From Bacillota bacterium (lineage in GTDB: Bacteria > Bacillota > Bacilli > Paenibacillales > Paenibacillaceae), in assembly GCA_023460795.1 (NCBI GenBank), contig JAEWPC010000033.1, positions 202,119 to 266,118 of the forward strand: 64,000 nucleotides of DNA. The letters run 5' to 3'. Below the pieces are notes generated by a model. The model saw nothing but the letters and a program-made list of their open reading frames with translations, was not told the origin of the DNA and did not search any database. The translations under genes were made by a program, and so were the position numbers. Of this stretch, positions 8,687 through 17,500 are shown piece by piece. The first letter of the stretch is position 1. Every line of letters begins with the position of its first letter.

Positions 8687-11587
8687 ATGGCGCTCATTCG
8701 ATTTCTATTCCGCAAAATGTGGAACACGCGCTGGTTAACGCTCAGCACGCTAGCCGGATTGTTCATTGCCGTCGCGTTCACGACGAGCATTCCGATGTAT
8801 GCGGATGGAGCGCTGAAGCGCGTCGTCTCCCAGTCGCTGCAGGATAACAGCCAAGGCTTGCCGGCCGGCGCGCTGCTCATCAGCTACCAGTCGACCGACG
8901 GCCAGACCAAGATGGACGCCTTCGATGACGTCAACAGTTACATCGAGAACGATGTGAAAGCCGACATCGGCTTTCCGGTCGATTCGACGCAGCGGAGCTT
9001 GTCGCTGCGAAGCTCGGAGGTGTATCCCGAGGACTCTGCCAAAGTCGACGCGAGCCGCACGCGCAAGCTGACGATCACGGCGTTCAGCGACTTGAAGTCG
9101 CAAGCGGAGCAAGCGCGAGGCGAATGGTTCTCCGACAAGTCGGATTCGGACGGCACGATTCAAGCCGTCATGCTGGATGAGGCGATGTTCCGCAACGACT
9201 TGCACGTCGGCGACGTCCTGTTCTATCCGATCTCCGGAGGCAGGGAGCTTCGCGTGAAGATCGTCGGCTCGTTCAAGGCGAAGGAAGCCGATAGCGGGTA
9301 CTGGTATCAAGGCTTCGAAGGACTCATGAACAGCCTGTTCATCTCGGAGAACGTGTTCGTTAACGAACTGAACAAGGGCATGGGCTTGCCGATCCAGATC
9401 GCGAACTGGTATTCCGCGTTCGACCTGCGCGAGATCAAGACGAGTCAGCTGTCTCCGCTGTCGAGCACGCTGAACCGCATCGATATCGAAGTGTTCAAGC
9501 GGCTGAACGATACGCATCTAAGCATTTCGTTCGCCGAGATGCTTAAAGAATTCCGCCGCGACAGCATTCAGCTCCAGACGATGCTGTTCACGCTGGCGGC
9601 GCCGATGATCGCGATGGTGTTCTATTTTATAACGATGAACTCCCGGCAAGCGCTCGAGAAGCAACGCTCGGATATCGCGGTGCTGAGAAGCCGCGGGGCG
9701 AGCACGAGGCAGATCTTCCTGCTGTTCCTGCTCGAAGGCACGCTGCTTGGCATCGTAGCGTTAATCGTCGGACCGCTCTTCGGCTGGTTCATGGCGAAGA
9801 GCATCGGCTCGGCGAGCGATTTCCTCTACTTCGTCGACCGCAAATCGATACCGGTCGGTTTCTCGTCCGACAGCGTCATCGCGGGACTTGGCGCCGTTAT
9901 CGTGGCGATCGGCGCGGCGGTCATCCCGGCGCTCGTGTTCACGCGTACGTCCATTGTCGACTACAAGCGGCAGGTCGCGCGGTCGGATCGCAAGCCGTTC
10001 TGGCAGAAGTGGTTCCTTGACGTCGTTCTGATCGGCGTGGCGGGTTACGGCTGGTACTTGTTCAACGAACGCCAGATGGTATCGTTCACGACCGGCGTCA
10101 CGACGGACCAGCTGAACGTTCAGCCGTTCCTATTCTTCGTGCCGGCGATCAGCATCTTCGCGGGAGGACTCTTGTTCCTCCGGTTGTTCCCGCTCTTATT
10201 GAAGCTATTCAACCTGATCTGGAAGAAGCTGCTGCCGGTTCCGTTGTATTTGACGCTGACGCAGCTATCGAGATCCGCCACATCGTACTATCCGCTCATG
10301 ATCCTGCTCATTCTGACGCTCGGTCTCGGCGTATACAATTCGTCCGCGGCCCGGACGATCGGTCTGAACTCGGAAGAGCGGACCATGTATAAGTACGGCG
10401 CAGACGTCGTCGTCAAAACCGTCTGGGAAGGAAGCCCCGAATTCGAGATGCCGTCCGGCAATTCCGGCGGTGGCTCAGGAGGGGGAGGCCAAGGCGGCGG
10501 CGGTCAAGGCGGAGGCCAGGGCGGCGGCCAAGGCGGAGGCGGCGGTGCAGGAGGTCCGGGCGGAGGGCAAGGCGTAACGCCGACCCGAATCAACTTCAAC
10601 GAACCGCCGTTCGAAGTGTTCCGCACGTTGCCCGGTGTCGAGCATGCGGCTCGCGTGTTGCAGACCAAAGGCAGCCTGACGATCTCCGGCAAGACCGCGG
10701 GGCAAGCGACGATCATGGGCTTCGACAACGTCGATTTTGCTCGGGTTGCTTGGTTCCGCGACGATCTATACCCGAACAGCCCGCTCAAGTATCTAGAGTG
10801 GATGGGCAAATTCCCGAACGGGGCGTACATCTCGTCGAACGTGGCGAAGAAGTTCGATCTGAAGCGCGGGGATATCGTCCGCACGGTGCTGCAAGAGCAG
10901 CCGATCGAATTCGTCATTATCGATGCGTTGCCGTACTGGCCGAGCCAATATCCGGACCAGTCGCCGTTCCTGATCGCGAACCTCGATTATATTTATGATC
11001 AGGTACCGCTTATTCCTTACGACGTATGGCTGAAGATGGAGCCGGGCGCTCCTACCGGACCGATCATCCCGGTGCTCCAAGCGGAAGGTATCGAGCTACA
11101 GTCGATCGAAGACATGAGCAGCGAGCTGGCCGTGCAGAACAAGCATCCGGCGCGCGGCGGCGTATTCGGAATCCTGAGCTTAGGTTTTATCGTAACGATT
11201 ATCGTCTCTTTGTCCGGATATATTCTGTTCTGGTTTTTCAACCTTTCGCGCCGCGTCGTTCAGATCGGCATCTTGCGCGCGATGGGCTTGTCGCGCAAGC
11301 AGTTAACCGGCATGCTGCTCTTGGAGCAAGTGTTCACGGCCGGACTGTCGATCGGACTCGGTATCGGCATCGGCAAGATTACGAGCTTGCTGTTCCTGCC
11401 GTTCCTGCAGACGACCGACAACGCGGCGAACCAAATTCCGCCGTTCCGCGTCGTATTCGAAGCCGCGGACACGAATCGTCTGTATATCGTCGTCGGCGTC
11501 ATGATGACCATCGGCGTCGCCTTGCTCATCACGCACATTCGCAGGTTGAAGGTCCACCAAGCCGTCAAGCTGGGGGAGGAAAGATAA
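8687..11587 (+). CDS. Large FtsX-family ABC permease
   Basis: A 966-residue permease beginning three bases after the adaptor stop. An N-terminal helix precedes a MacB-like extracellular domain. A first FtsX helix bundle lies near residues 300-430 and includes the LRSRGAS coupling-helix motif; more helices follow near 445-560. A second extracellular domain is followed by a last FtsX bundle near 830-950, with LRAMGLS as its coupling motif. Residues about 591-628 are almost only Gly and Gln. It is the membrane core of a MacB/LolCDE-like mechanotransmission or export complex driven by the two flanking ATPases. Confidence 0.88.
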   Translation: MALIRFLFRKMWNTRWLTLSTLAGLFIAVAFTTSIPMYADGALKRVVSQSLQDNSQGLPAGALLISYQSTDGQTKMDAFDDVNSYIENDVKADIGFPVDSTQRSLSLRSSEVYPEDSAKVDASRTRKLTITAFSDLKSQAEQARGEWFSDKSDSDGTIQAVMLDEAMFRNDLHVGDVLFYPISGGRELRVKIVGSFKAKEADSGYWYQGFEGLMNSLFISENVFVNELNKGMGLPIQIANWYSAFDLREIKTSQLSPLSSTLNRIDIEVFKRLNDTHLSISFAEMLKEFRRDSIQLQTMLFTLAAPMIAMVFYFITMNSRQALEKQRSDIAVLRSRGASTRQIFLLFLLEGTLLGIVALIVGPLFGWFMAKSIGSASDFLYFVDRKSIPVGFSSDSVIAGLGAVIVAIGAAVIPALVFTRTSIVDYKRQVARSDRKPFWQKWFLDVVLIGVAGYGWYLFNERQMVSFTTGVTTDQLNVQPFLFFVPAISIFAGGLLFLRLFPLLLKLFNLIWKKLLPVPLYLTLTQLSRSATSYYPLMILLILTLGLGVYNSSAARTIGLNSEERTMYKYGADVVVKTVWEGSPEFEMPSGNSGGGSGGGGQGGGGQGGGQGGGQGGGGGAGGPGGGQGVTPTRINFNEPPFEVFRTLPGVEHAARVLQTKGSLTISGKTAGQATIMGFDNVDFARVAWFRDDLYPNSPLKYLEWMGKFPNGAYISSNVAKKFDLKRGDIVRTVLQEQPIEFVIIDALPYWPSQYPDQSPFLIANLDYIYDQVPLIPYDVWLKMEPGAPTGPIIPVLQAEGIELQSIEDMSSELAVQNKHPARGGVFGILSLGFIVTIIVSLSGYILFWFFNLSRRVVQIGILRAMGLSRKQLTGMLLLEQVFTAGLSIGLGIGIGKITSLLFLPFLQTTDNAANQIPPFRVVFEAADTNRLYIVVGVMMTIGVALLITHIRRLKVHQAVKLGEER

Positions 11588-11590
11588 CCG

Positions 11591-12481
11591 ATGATTACAT
11601 GCGAAGGGCTAGTGAAAATTTACAAGGCCGACGATCTCGAAGTCGTCGCGCTGCAAGGGCTTAACCTTAGCGTGAAGCCCGGCGAGATGATGGCGATCAT
11701 CGGCAACAGCGGAAGCGGGAAGTCGACGCTGCTGAACATTCTCGGCGGATTGGACCGACCGTCCGCCGGGCAAGTGCAGGTCGGGCCTTGGAATTTGCTC
11801 AAGGTCAGCGACGAGGATCTCGTCAAATACAAGCGCGATACGGTCGGCTTCATCTGGCAGAACAATGCGCGCAACTTGCTGCCGTTCCTAACCGCGCTCG
11901 AGAACGTCGAGATGCCGATGATGTTCGCCGGCAAGCTCGACCGGGCTTACGCGAAGCAGTTGCTCGAATGGGTCGGGCTGAAGGACCGCATGCACAACAA
12001 GCTGACGCAGCTGTCCGGAGGCGAGCAGCAGCGCGTGGCGATCGCCATCTCCTTGGCCAACCGCCCGCAGCTGCTGCTGGCGGACGAACCGACGGGCTCC
12101 GTCGATACTCGCACCTCCGACGTCATCATGGACATTTTCCGCAGGTTCAATAGAGAACTCGGACTTACGATCGTCATCGTTACGCACGACTTATCGCTCG
12201 CCGGCAAAGTCGACCGCGTCGTCGCGATCCGGGATGGTCTCACGAGCACGGAGTTTCTCAAGCGAAATCCGAATCTTGACCTGTCGTTACCGCTGCCCGG
12301 CGGTCAATCGCTCGAGGAAGTGCACGAAGCTTACGTCGTCGTCGACCGCGTAGGACGGATGCAAATTCCGAAGGAATACTTGAAGGCGCTCGAGATTGGC
12401 GACAAGGCAACGATGGAATTCGACGGCGACAAAATCGTGATTACCGCACCGAAAAATTTAGAGGGGGAAGAATCCGCATGA
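11591..12481 (+). CDS. ABC ATP-binding protein with C-terminal AbrB-like domain (second ATPase of operon)
   Basis: A 296-residue protein. Residues 1-225 are a LolD/MacB-class ATPase (Walker A GNSGSGKS, signature LSGGEQQR, Walker B LLLADEPTGSVD). After a linker, residues about 248-290 read like a SpoVT/AbrB swapped-hairpin domain: VDRVGRMQIPKEYL then GDKATMEFDGDKIVI. That domain usually binds DNA or dimerises in regulators and antitoxins, so the fusion is unusual; here it may serve dimerisation. The gene starts three bases after the permease and overlaps the next gene by ATGA, which implies coupled translation. Confidence 0.85.
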   Translation: MITCEGLVKIYKADDLEVVALQGLNLSVKPGEMMAIIGNSGSGKSTLLNILGGLDRPSAGQVQVGPWNLLKVSDEDLVKYKRDTVGFIWQNNARNLLPFLTALENVEMPMMFAGKLDRAYAKQLLEWVGLKDRMHNKLTQLSGGEQQRVAIAISLANRPQLLLADEPTGSVDTRTSDVIMDIFRRFNRELGLTIVIVTHDLSLAGKVDRVVAIRDGLTSTEFLKRNPNLDLSLPLPGGQSLEEVHEAYVVVDRVGRMQIPKEYLKALEIGDKATMEFDGDKIVITAPKNLEGEESA

Positions 12482-14193
12482 CACAAAGACACCAAGCTCG
12501 CAAATGGCTCCTCGCCGGGACGGCGCTTACGCTGCTCGTTCCCGCACTGGCGGCATGCAGCACGAAGAACGACGAGAACGACCCGAATAACCGCCACACG
12601 CTCCGTATCGGAACGTTGTACGGCAGCACGCAGGACGATCAGTATTACCGCCAGCAATATACGGATCTGTTCGAGTTCGATCACGGCAACATCGATATCG
12701 AGATCGTACCGGCGATCGACTGGAACGAGATGCAGTTCGATCAGGACCCGTCTAAGCCTTATCAACAGCCGGATCCGATGGAGAAGGTCAAAGCGATTAT
12801 GACCGGAGATCGACCGGTAGACGTCATGATTCTCGATATGAGCTTGCTTCCGCAGCTTGTGAACGAGAACATGCTGAAACAGCTCGATCCGCTTCTGAAG
12901 GAAGACGAGATCGATACGAACGGATTCGTCCCGACGGTCATCGACGGCATTAAAGAGCAAGGGAACGGCTTCATCTATGCGCTGACGCCGACGTTCTCCC
13001 CTTCCGCGCTCTATTACAATAAGAAGCTGTTCTCCAAGGTGGGAGTTGAGCCGCCTACCGACGGAATGAGCTGGGACGACGTATTTAACCTAGCGAGACG
13101 GATGAAGAAAGGCGAAGGCAAAGACGCGGTATTCGGGTTTACGTTCAACCAATGGGGCGGAAGCAACGGGTACTACGATATTCAAGGCTTCGGGGCGCCG
13201 TTGCAGCTTCGCATGTTCGACGATAAAGCCGAGAATATGACCGTTAACACGCCGCAGTGGGAATCGCTGTGGAAGATGGTAACCGACCTGAGCAAGGACC
13301 ATATCGTGCCGACCCAGGAAGATATGCAGGCGATCTACGACGAGCAGAATAAGGCGTCCGCGGAGGGCAATTTCCGCTACAACCCTTATCAAGGCCAGCT
13401 GTTCCTAAACGGCAAAGTGGCGATGACGGTTGGCGACTACGGCATGATTAGCCAAATTCAGCAGATGAATGCGAACGCCGAAAAGCTGAAGATGGATAAA
13501 TTGGAATGGGACGTCGTAACGATGCCGTTCTTCCAAGACAAACCGGGGATCGGCGGCAGTATTTATCTGAACCAATTGGCCGGTATCAACGCGAAAGCGG
13601 AAAATCCGGACGACGCTTGGGAATTCATTAAATTCATGAACGGCGAGAAGTCGGCGAAGTTCAAGTCCCGCAGTACCTATGAAATGTCCTCCTTGAAATC
13701 GTACATCAAGATTAGAGAAGGCATGGATCCGTTCAATATCGACGCGTTCACGAAAATGAAGCCTGCGTCGGTATCCCAGTCTTCCCTTAAAGACCAAGAA
13801 CTGTTCCGCCAGAAACCAAACCTCAATATGGTGAACGAGCTTGGCAACCAAGCATTCATGAAGGTTATTCAAGGAACGAAGACGGTCAAGGAAGCGCTCG
13901 AGGAGTGGCAGACGAGAGGCAACGATCTGCTGCAGAAGATCAAGACGAATCCGGACGGCCCGATCGAAGGCATCTACGACGACGTATACGGTGGCGGAGG
14001 CAACATTCCGTTCGAGAAGCTGGAAGTGATGAGAGCGGCCGGAGAGGTCGTCGAGTCCGATTCGGCTGAATCTACGGAAGCCGTAACGGAGGAAGCGCCA
14101 GCAGACGCACCAGCAGACGCACCAGCAGACGCGTCTGCTGAAGGCTCCGCTGAAGGCTCTGCAGCATCTTCGGAAGCTGTTGTCGTTGAATAA
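12478..14193 (+). CDS. Family 1 extracellular solute-binding lipoprotein
   Basis: A 571-residue lipoprotein (lipobox ALAAC near residue 26) with the mixed alpha/beta fold pattern of family 1 substrate-binding proteins: LRIGTLYGS near the start, PTFSPSALYYNKKLF and a C-terminal WEFIKFMNGEKSA segment. The last 50 residues are an Ala/Asp/Pro/Ser/Glu repeat (ADAPADAP...AEGSAEGS). Such proteins normally feed sugar importers. Here the gene is fused by an ATGA overlap to an FtsX-type export operon and no importer permease is nearby. Its ligand is unknown. Confidence 0.85.
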   Translation: MTQRHQARKWLLAGTALTLLVPALAACSTKNDENDPNNRHTLRIGTLYGSTQDDQYYRQQYTDLFEFDHGNIDIEIVPAIDWNEMQFDQDPSKPYQQPDPMEKVKAIMTGDRPVDVMILDMSLLPQLVNENMLKQLDPLLKEDEIDTNGFVPTVIDGIKEQGNGFIYALTPTFSPSALYYNKKLFSKVGVEPPTDGMSWDDVFNLARRMKKGEGKDAVFGFTFNQWGGSNGYYDIQGFGAPLQLRMFDDKAENMTVNTPQWESLWKMVTDLSKDHIVPTQEDMQAIYDEQNKASAEGNFRYNPYQGQLFLNGKVAMTVGDYGMISQIQQMNANAEKLKMDKLEWDVVTMPFFQDKPGIGGSIYLNQLAGINAKAENPDDAWEFIKFMNGEKSAKFKSRSTYEMSSLKSYIKIREGMDPFNIDAFTKMKPASVSQSSLKDQELFRQKPNLNMVNELGNQAFMKVIQGTKTVKEALEEWQTRGNDLLQKIKTNPDGPIEGIYDDVYGGGGNIPFEKLEVMRAAGEVVESDSAESTEAVTEEAPADAPADAPADASAEGSAEGSAASSEAVVVE

Positions 14194-14210
14194 AACGTAG
14201 AAATGAAGAC

Positions 14211-14272
14211 GCACCCCGCAGCTTATGGTCGGAGAATCCGATCGTTCGCCGCGGGGTGCATTCTATTGTCTG
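14211..14272 (+). terminator. Terminator of the five-gene ABC operon
   Basis: GCACCCCGC and GCGGGGTGC arms enclose a smaller GGTCGG/CCGATC hairpin, followed by ATTCTATTGT. Confidence 0.65.
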
Positions 14273-14342
14273 GAGCGGGTTTCAAAAGCCGTTCAACCGT
14301 GCATCCTAGAAGGTACGAACCCAGATTACGGAGGGATGTACG

Positions 14343-14507
14343 TTGAAATGGGTATACTGGTCCAGGTTGTACGACAGCAAGTTCCAAGCGGGTTGCCTCG
14401 TGCAAAGGATGGAGCATGACGGGTGGGTGTTCGGCATCGAGATGCCGCGCGAAATCGAGGTGTATCGGTCCCGCAAAGGGCGCTACGGCGTTCGCTATTT
14501 GCCCTGA
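14343..14507 (+). CDS. Small protein of unknown function (54 aa)
   Basis: The frame starts with TTG preceded by GGAGGG at a good distance and encodes 54 residues rich in aromatic and basic residues (LKWVYWSRLY at the start, VYRSRKGRYGVRYLP at the end). It has no membrane segment or cysteine pair. It lies alone between two terminators or promoters. The ribosome site and codon pattern support it; no family is recognised. Confidence 0.55.
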   Translation: MKWVYWSRLYDSKFQAGCLVQRMEHDGWVFGIEMPREIEVYRSRKGRYGVRYLP

Positions 14508-14586
14508 GCTTATTCGTCCAACACTTGGCATTCGAGGCCGTCTGTGCTAATCTGAGACCGACGCCAGTTGCTTAGGAGGAACTACG

Positions 14587-14760
14587 ATGAGACCGATGCC
14601 GATATCGGCGGATACCGCCTTGAAGCTTTCGAAGTTTATGAACGTCCCGGTGGAGCACTTAATGCACATGCCTCAGCATGTCCTGCTACAGAAGCTTGGG
14701 GAGATGGCGATGGCCGAGGGCAGCAAGGACAAGTCCGACAATGAAGAAAAGTCCGAATAA
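14587..14760 (+). CDS. yycC: YycC-like protein
   Basis: A 57-residue protein: an N-terminal PISADTALKLSKFMNVP segment is followed by EHLMHMPQHVLLQKL, the hallmark of the YycC family (Pfam YycC-like), then an acidic/basic tail. AGGAGGAA lies six bases before the ATG. The function of YycC is unknown; the gene is short and single. It sits immediately upstream of the tRNA-fMet promoter. Confidence 0.75.
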   Translation: MRPMPISADTALKLSKFMNVPVEHLMHMPQHVLLQKLGEMAMAEGSKDKSDNEEKSE

Positions 14761-14774
14761 GTGAATTCGGAAGG

Positions 14775-14804
14775 TTGACACGGGGCATGGCAATAGGGTA
14801 TATT
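14775..14804 (+). promoter_or_regulatory. Sigma-A promoter of the tRNA-fMet/tRNA-Ile pair
   Basis: TTGACA at 14775-14780 and TATATT at 14799-14804 are 18 bases apart, about 38 bases before the first tRNA. Confidence 0.7.
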
Positions 14805-14842
14805 ATTATTTGTCGCCAATAAAAGGCACCTATAGTTAACGA

Positions 14843-14919
<77 letters not shown>

Positions 14920-14942
14920 ACTTTATTACTGGGTCTAGACGA

Positions 14943-15019
<77 letters not shown>

Positions 15020-15058
15020 ACAGTGGAATCGAAGAACGAACTCATACGTAACGATCGG

Positions 15059-15098
15059 AAGAGATCCCGTTGCTCGCAGGAGCATGGGGTCTTTTGCT
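15059..15098 (+). terminator. Terminator after tRNA-Ile
   Basis: AGATCCC and GGGGTCT arms around a GCTC/GAGC inner stem are followed by TTTTGCTTTATT. Confidence 0.7.
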
Positions 15099-15146
15099 TT
15101 ATTGGAATTTAACTACGAATGGCTGGGGAAATTGGATAAGTTGACC

Positions 15147-15176
15147 TTGCTATAAGCAGGCGATACGTGGTAATAT
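15147..15176 (+). promoter_or_regulatory. Promoter of tRNA-Leu
   Basis: TTGCTA at 15147-15152 is 18 bases before TAATAT at 15171-15176, which carries an extended TGG. A TTGACC at 15141 is too far upstream to serve as the -35. Confidence 0.5.
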
Positions 15177-15227
15177 AGAATCTGTTGTCACGGTTCGCGG
15201 ATCATTCGCGGCTGGCAACGTACACGT

Positions 15228-15316
15228 GCCGGGGTGGCGGAATTGGCAGACGCACAGGACTTAAAATCCTGCGGTGGGTGACCACCGTACGGGTTCGACC
15301 CCCGTCCTCGGCACCA
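15228..15316 (+). tRNA. tRNA-Leu (UAA)
   Basis: An 89-base class II tRNA with long variable arm, GCCGGGG/CCTCGGC acceptor stem, CTTAAAA anticodon loop (anticodon UAA) and encoded CCA. Confidence 0.95.
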
Positions 15317-15331
15317 CTTGATTTCAATCGT

Positions 15332-15396
15332 TAAATCCTCTTTCGCACGACCTGTATCTGCAAATACAGGCGAGGGCGAAGGAGGATTTTTTTTCA
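15332..15396 (+). terminator. Terminator after tRNA-Leu
   Basis: AAATCCTCTTTCGC pairs with GCGAAGGAGGATTT, which runs into eight T. An inner TGTATTTGCAGATACA-like hairpin sits in the loop. Confidence 0.75.
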
Positions 15397-15440
15397 ATGT
15401 TGTTAGAAGAAAGTTAAGTCATTCTACAGGAAGAACCATA

Positions 15441-15473
15441 AATAAAGAACTGCCGAGAATTTTCCCGGCAGTC
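15441..15473 (-). terminator. Terminator of the adjacent minus-strand lipoprotein gene
   Basis: On the minus strand CTGCCGGGAA and TTCTCGGCAG arms are followed by a TTCTTTATTTAT tract. Confidence 0.65.
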
Positions 15474-15494
15474 TGAAAGCACCTTATTCGGAAT

Positions 15495-16256
15495 TTATTG
15501 ATCTACCCAAATTTCACCTTCAGGTAAAGTTATTGCTGATAGCAACGTATTTCCCTTAATGTAACTCAAAACATAACCTTCAGAGGAAACGACATCACGT
15601 GCAGAAAAGTCTAGCGATGCTTTTATGGAGTCCCCTGGCAGTAATCTAACTTGTGATGCTGTATACGTGTTCCCGTTGGCTGCGAAACCAGAAGAATATG
15701 AAGTTTGACTAATAGATTGTTCCCCTTCTTTATGTAGAACAAAATCATCTTTATATAAAGTTAAAATCGAGTCGGTGGGGTTGTTAATAATAAAGTGAAC
15801 TCGAATCCATCCAAAATAACTATCTGGTCCCATTACTTTTTCTAGAGAAACTGAGAATTCAGTTGCGTTTATATCTTTTGTATCTTCCATTTGTGCGTCG
15901 GAATTTGTTTCTAATTCCGTTGGTGCGATTATTGTGGTAGTAGATTCCAAACAACTCAATTCAATATTAATGGCTTGATAGGTATCTTTTGCCTCACCTG
16001 CGCATATTCTTTCTATTGTACGAGTACGCCATTTTTGAGCATCGGCCTCGTTATTTTTATATCCTAGTGCTGTATCAAAGGCATTGAGCGCAGATCGATA
16101 TAACTGATCAGAGAAGAATTCTTTTCCTTTTTCCAGCGCTTGGCTATACCGATCGACTTCTACAGTGGGTTGATCATTTGAATGATTGCTACAGGCACAG
16201 ATTGTAATGACAATGATAATTAAGCCGAGTAACGTTGCTAGTTTTTGTTTTAACAT
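15495..16256 (-). CDS. Lipoprotein with C-terminal Ig-like (DUF4352-like) domain, function unknown
   Basis: A 253-residue lipoprotein: hydrophobic signal followed by ICACS lipobox, a helical stretch near residues 35-85 containing one TPR-like pair (SALNAFDTALGYK), an acidic linker, and a beta-rich C-terminal half. The pattern VHFIINNPTDSILTLYKDDFVLHKEG recalls extracellular DUF4352-type domains. The start at 16256 has AAGGGGAT upstream; a longer in-frame start lacks one. The gene is clearly more AT-rich than its neighbours, which suggests later acquisition. No function is assigned. Confidence 0.7.
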   Translation of the reverse strand: MLKQKLATLLGLIIIVITICACSNHSNDQPTVEVDRYSQALEKGKEFFSDQLYRSALNAFDTALGYKNNEADAQKWRTRTIERICAGEAKDTYQAINIELSCLESTTTIIAPTELETNSDAQMEDTKDINATEFSVSLEKVMGPDSYFGWIRVHFIINNPTDSILTLYKDDFVLHKEGEQSISQTSYSSGFAANGNTYTASQVRLLPGDSIKASLDFSARDVVSSEGYVLSYIKGNTLLSAITLPEGEIWVDQ

Positions 16257-16385
16257 CTGAATGATCCCCTTAGTAGCCTCTGACGTAAGAAGCATAGTTA
16301 TAATGTCTTCATTATTCTACATTACATTGGATATTTGTGGAATGCATCTCGATCTCCCCGTCATTGGAACCACTACAAACTTCAA

Positions 16386-16435
16386 CAAAAATCCCTCTTC
16401 TGATTTGCTTGAGCAAGTCTGAAGAGGGATTTTTG
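16386..16435. terminator. Bidirectional terminator
   Basis: AAAAATCCCTCTTC and GAAGAGGGATTTTT arms give a strong hairpin with A/T runs on both sides. Confidence 0.8.
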
Positions 16436-16458
16436 TTTCGGTCAACGATTATGAGTTG

Positions 16459-17361
16459 TCACCATTGCGACTGCGCATCGATAGGAAGAAACTTGCCGAA
16501 AGCATTTGAAGATTGAACGGTTCCCAAGTTAACGGGAATGAAAAGTCCTAAGGTGTTATATTGATTTTGCGAGTAGACGCTATAAATATTCCCGAAGGCT
16601 GATGATCGCAGAATGGTACCGTAGTTAAAGATGGCGAAGGTGCTTCCGTAATCGGTAAAGGTTATGGAGTGTCCGCCTGCTTGGCAATCCATGATTTTAC
16701 CGCCACTTGAATTGATATAGACGAAACCGGTAGCCCCGTTAGGGCCGTACACATAAGGACCATACGTATTGGACGTTGAACGCGATCTGGTAATCGTGCC
16801 GTAATTGTCATGTACGAACCCCGCAGCGCCGCTTTCCTTGGCAGTCACCCATCCGGTCGTGGAGCTGCGATCGATAACGCCGTAATTCACGGCAGCTATT
16901 CCTCCCGACGCACGTTCTGCATGGATATTTCCTTCTACCGTTACGTTGACGATCGTACCGTAATTGGTTTGCGCAAGGGCCGCGACGCCATCGCCGCCGT
17001 TGATATTCGCGTTGCGCAGCGGTAAATCTTTGATATCGCCATTCGAGATCAGGAAAAGACCGTTTTTCTCCGACCAAAGGTTCATAATGGCATAATGACG
17101 ACCGTCCAAGCTACCCGAAAACTCGGGGATCGGCTCCCAACTCGGCGTACCGCTAAAATCGATATTTTGCGCCAGCTGGAAGTGGGCCGAAGGATGACTC
17201 CGAATCTTCTCGAAGTCTTGGGCGTAACACAGGTTGTAAGGGGACTTACTCGTGCCGTTTCCTGTTGGTTTGCAACCTCGATTGGCGGGTGCTGCTTGAG
17301 CAATACTAGCTATTCCGAAGAATAGCGCCAAGCATAATGCAATGGAATAGACGCGTTTCAT
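16459..17361 (-). CDS. Secreted GLUG-repeat protein
   Basis: A 300-residue secreted protein with a cleavable signal (ASIAQAAPA). The mature part is a series of about 25-30-residue units such as SGGIAAVNYGVIDRSSTTG and NYGTIVNVTVEGNI, typical of GLUG-motif beta-helical repeats in surface adhesins or peptidase-linked proteins. The start at 17361 is preceded by TGGAGGG. There is no cell-wall anchor or SLH domain, so it is probably released or bound through another protein. A Cys pair near the N terminus (GCKPTG...NLCYAQ) may form a disulfide. Confidence 0.75.
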   Translation of the reverse strand: MKRVYSIALCLALFFGIASIAQAAPANRGCKPTGNGTSKSPYNLCYAQDFEKIRSHPSAHFQLAQNIDFSGTPSWEPIPEFSGSLDGRHYAIMNLWSEKNGLFLISNGDIKDLPLRNANINGGDGVAALAQTNYGTIVNVTVEGNIHAERASGGIAAVNYGVIDRSSTTGWVTAKESGAAGFVHDNYGTITRSRSTSNTYGPYVYGPNGATGFVYINSSGGKIMDCQAGGHSITFTDYGSTFAIFNYGTILRSSAFGNIYSVYSQNQYNTLGLFIPVNLGTVQSSNAFGKFLPIDAQSQW

Positions 17362-17500
17362 TACTTTCCCTCCAGTACTGTAATATAAAACCAATTATGA
17401 CGTAACGCTAACATGCTGTCTGTCATTTCTCGTTGTCAATTCCTCCATTTTAGTGTCATATAGAGTAGAACGGAACGATATTAGGAATAGAGGTCCCGAC

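Noticed and set aside
10459..10575. DNA tandem repeat region
   Set aside because: It is a run of Gly/Gln codons inside the permease gene; the frame continues without a break.
14098..14165. Intergenic tandem repeat
   Set aside because: It encodes the Ala/Asp/Pro and Glu/Gly/Ser repeats at the C terminus of the binding protein.
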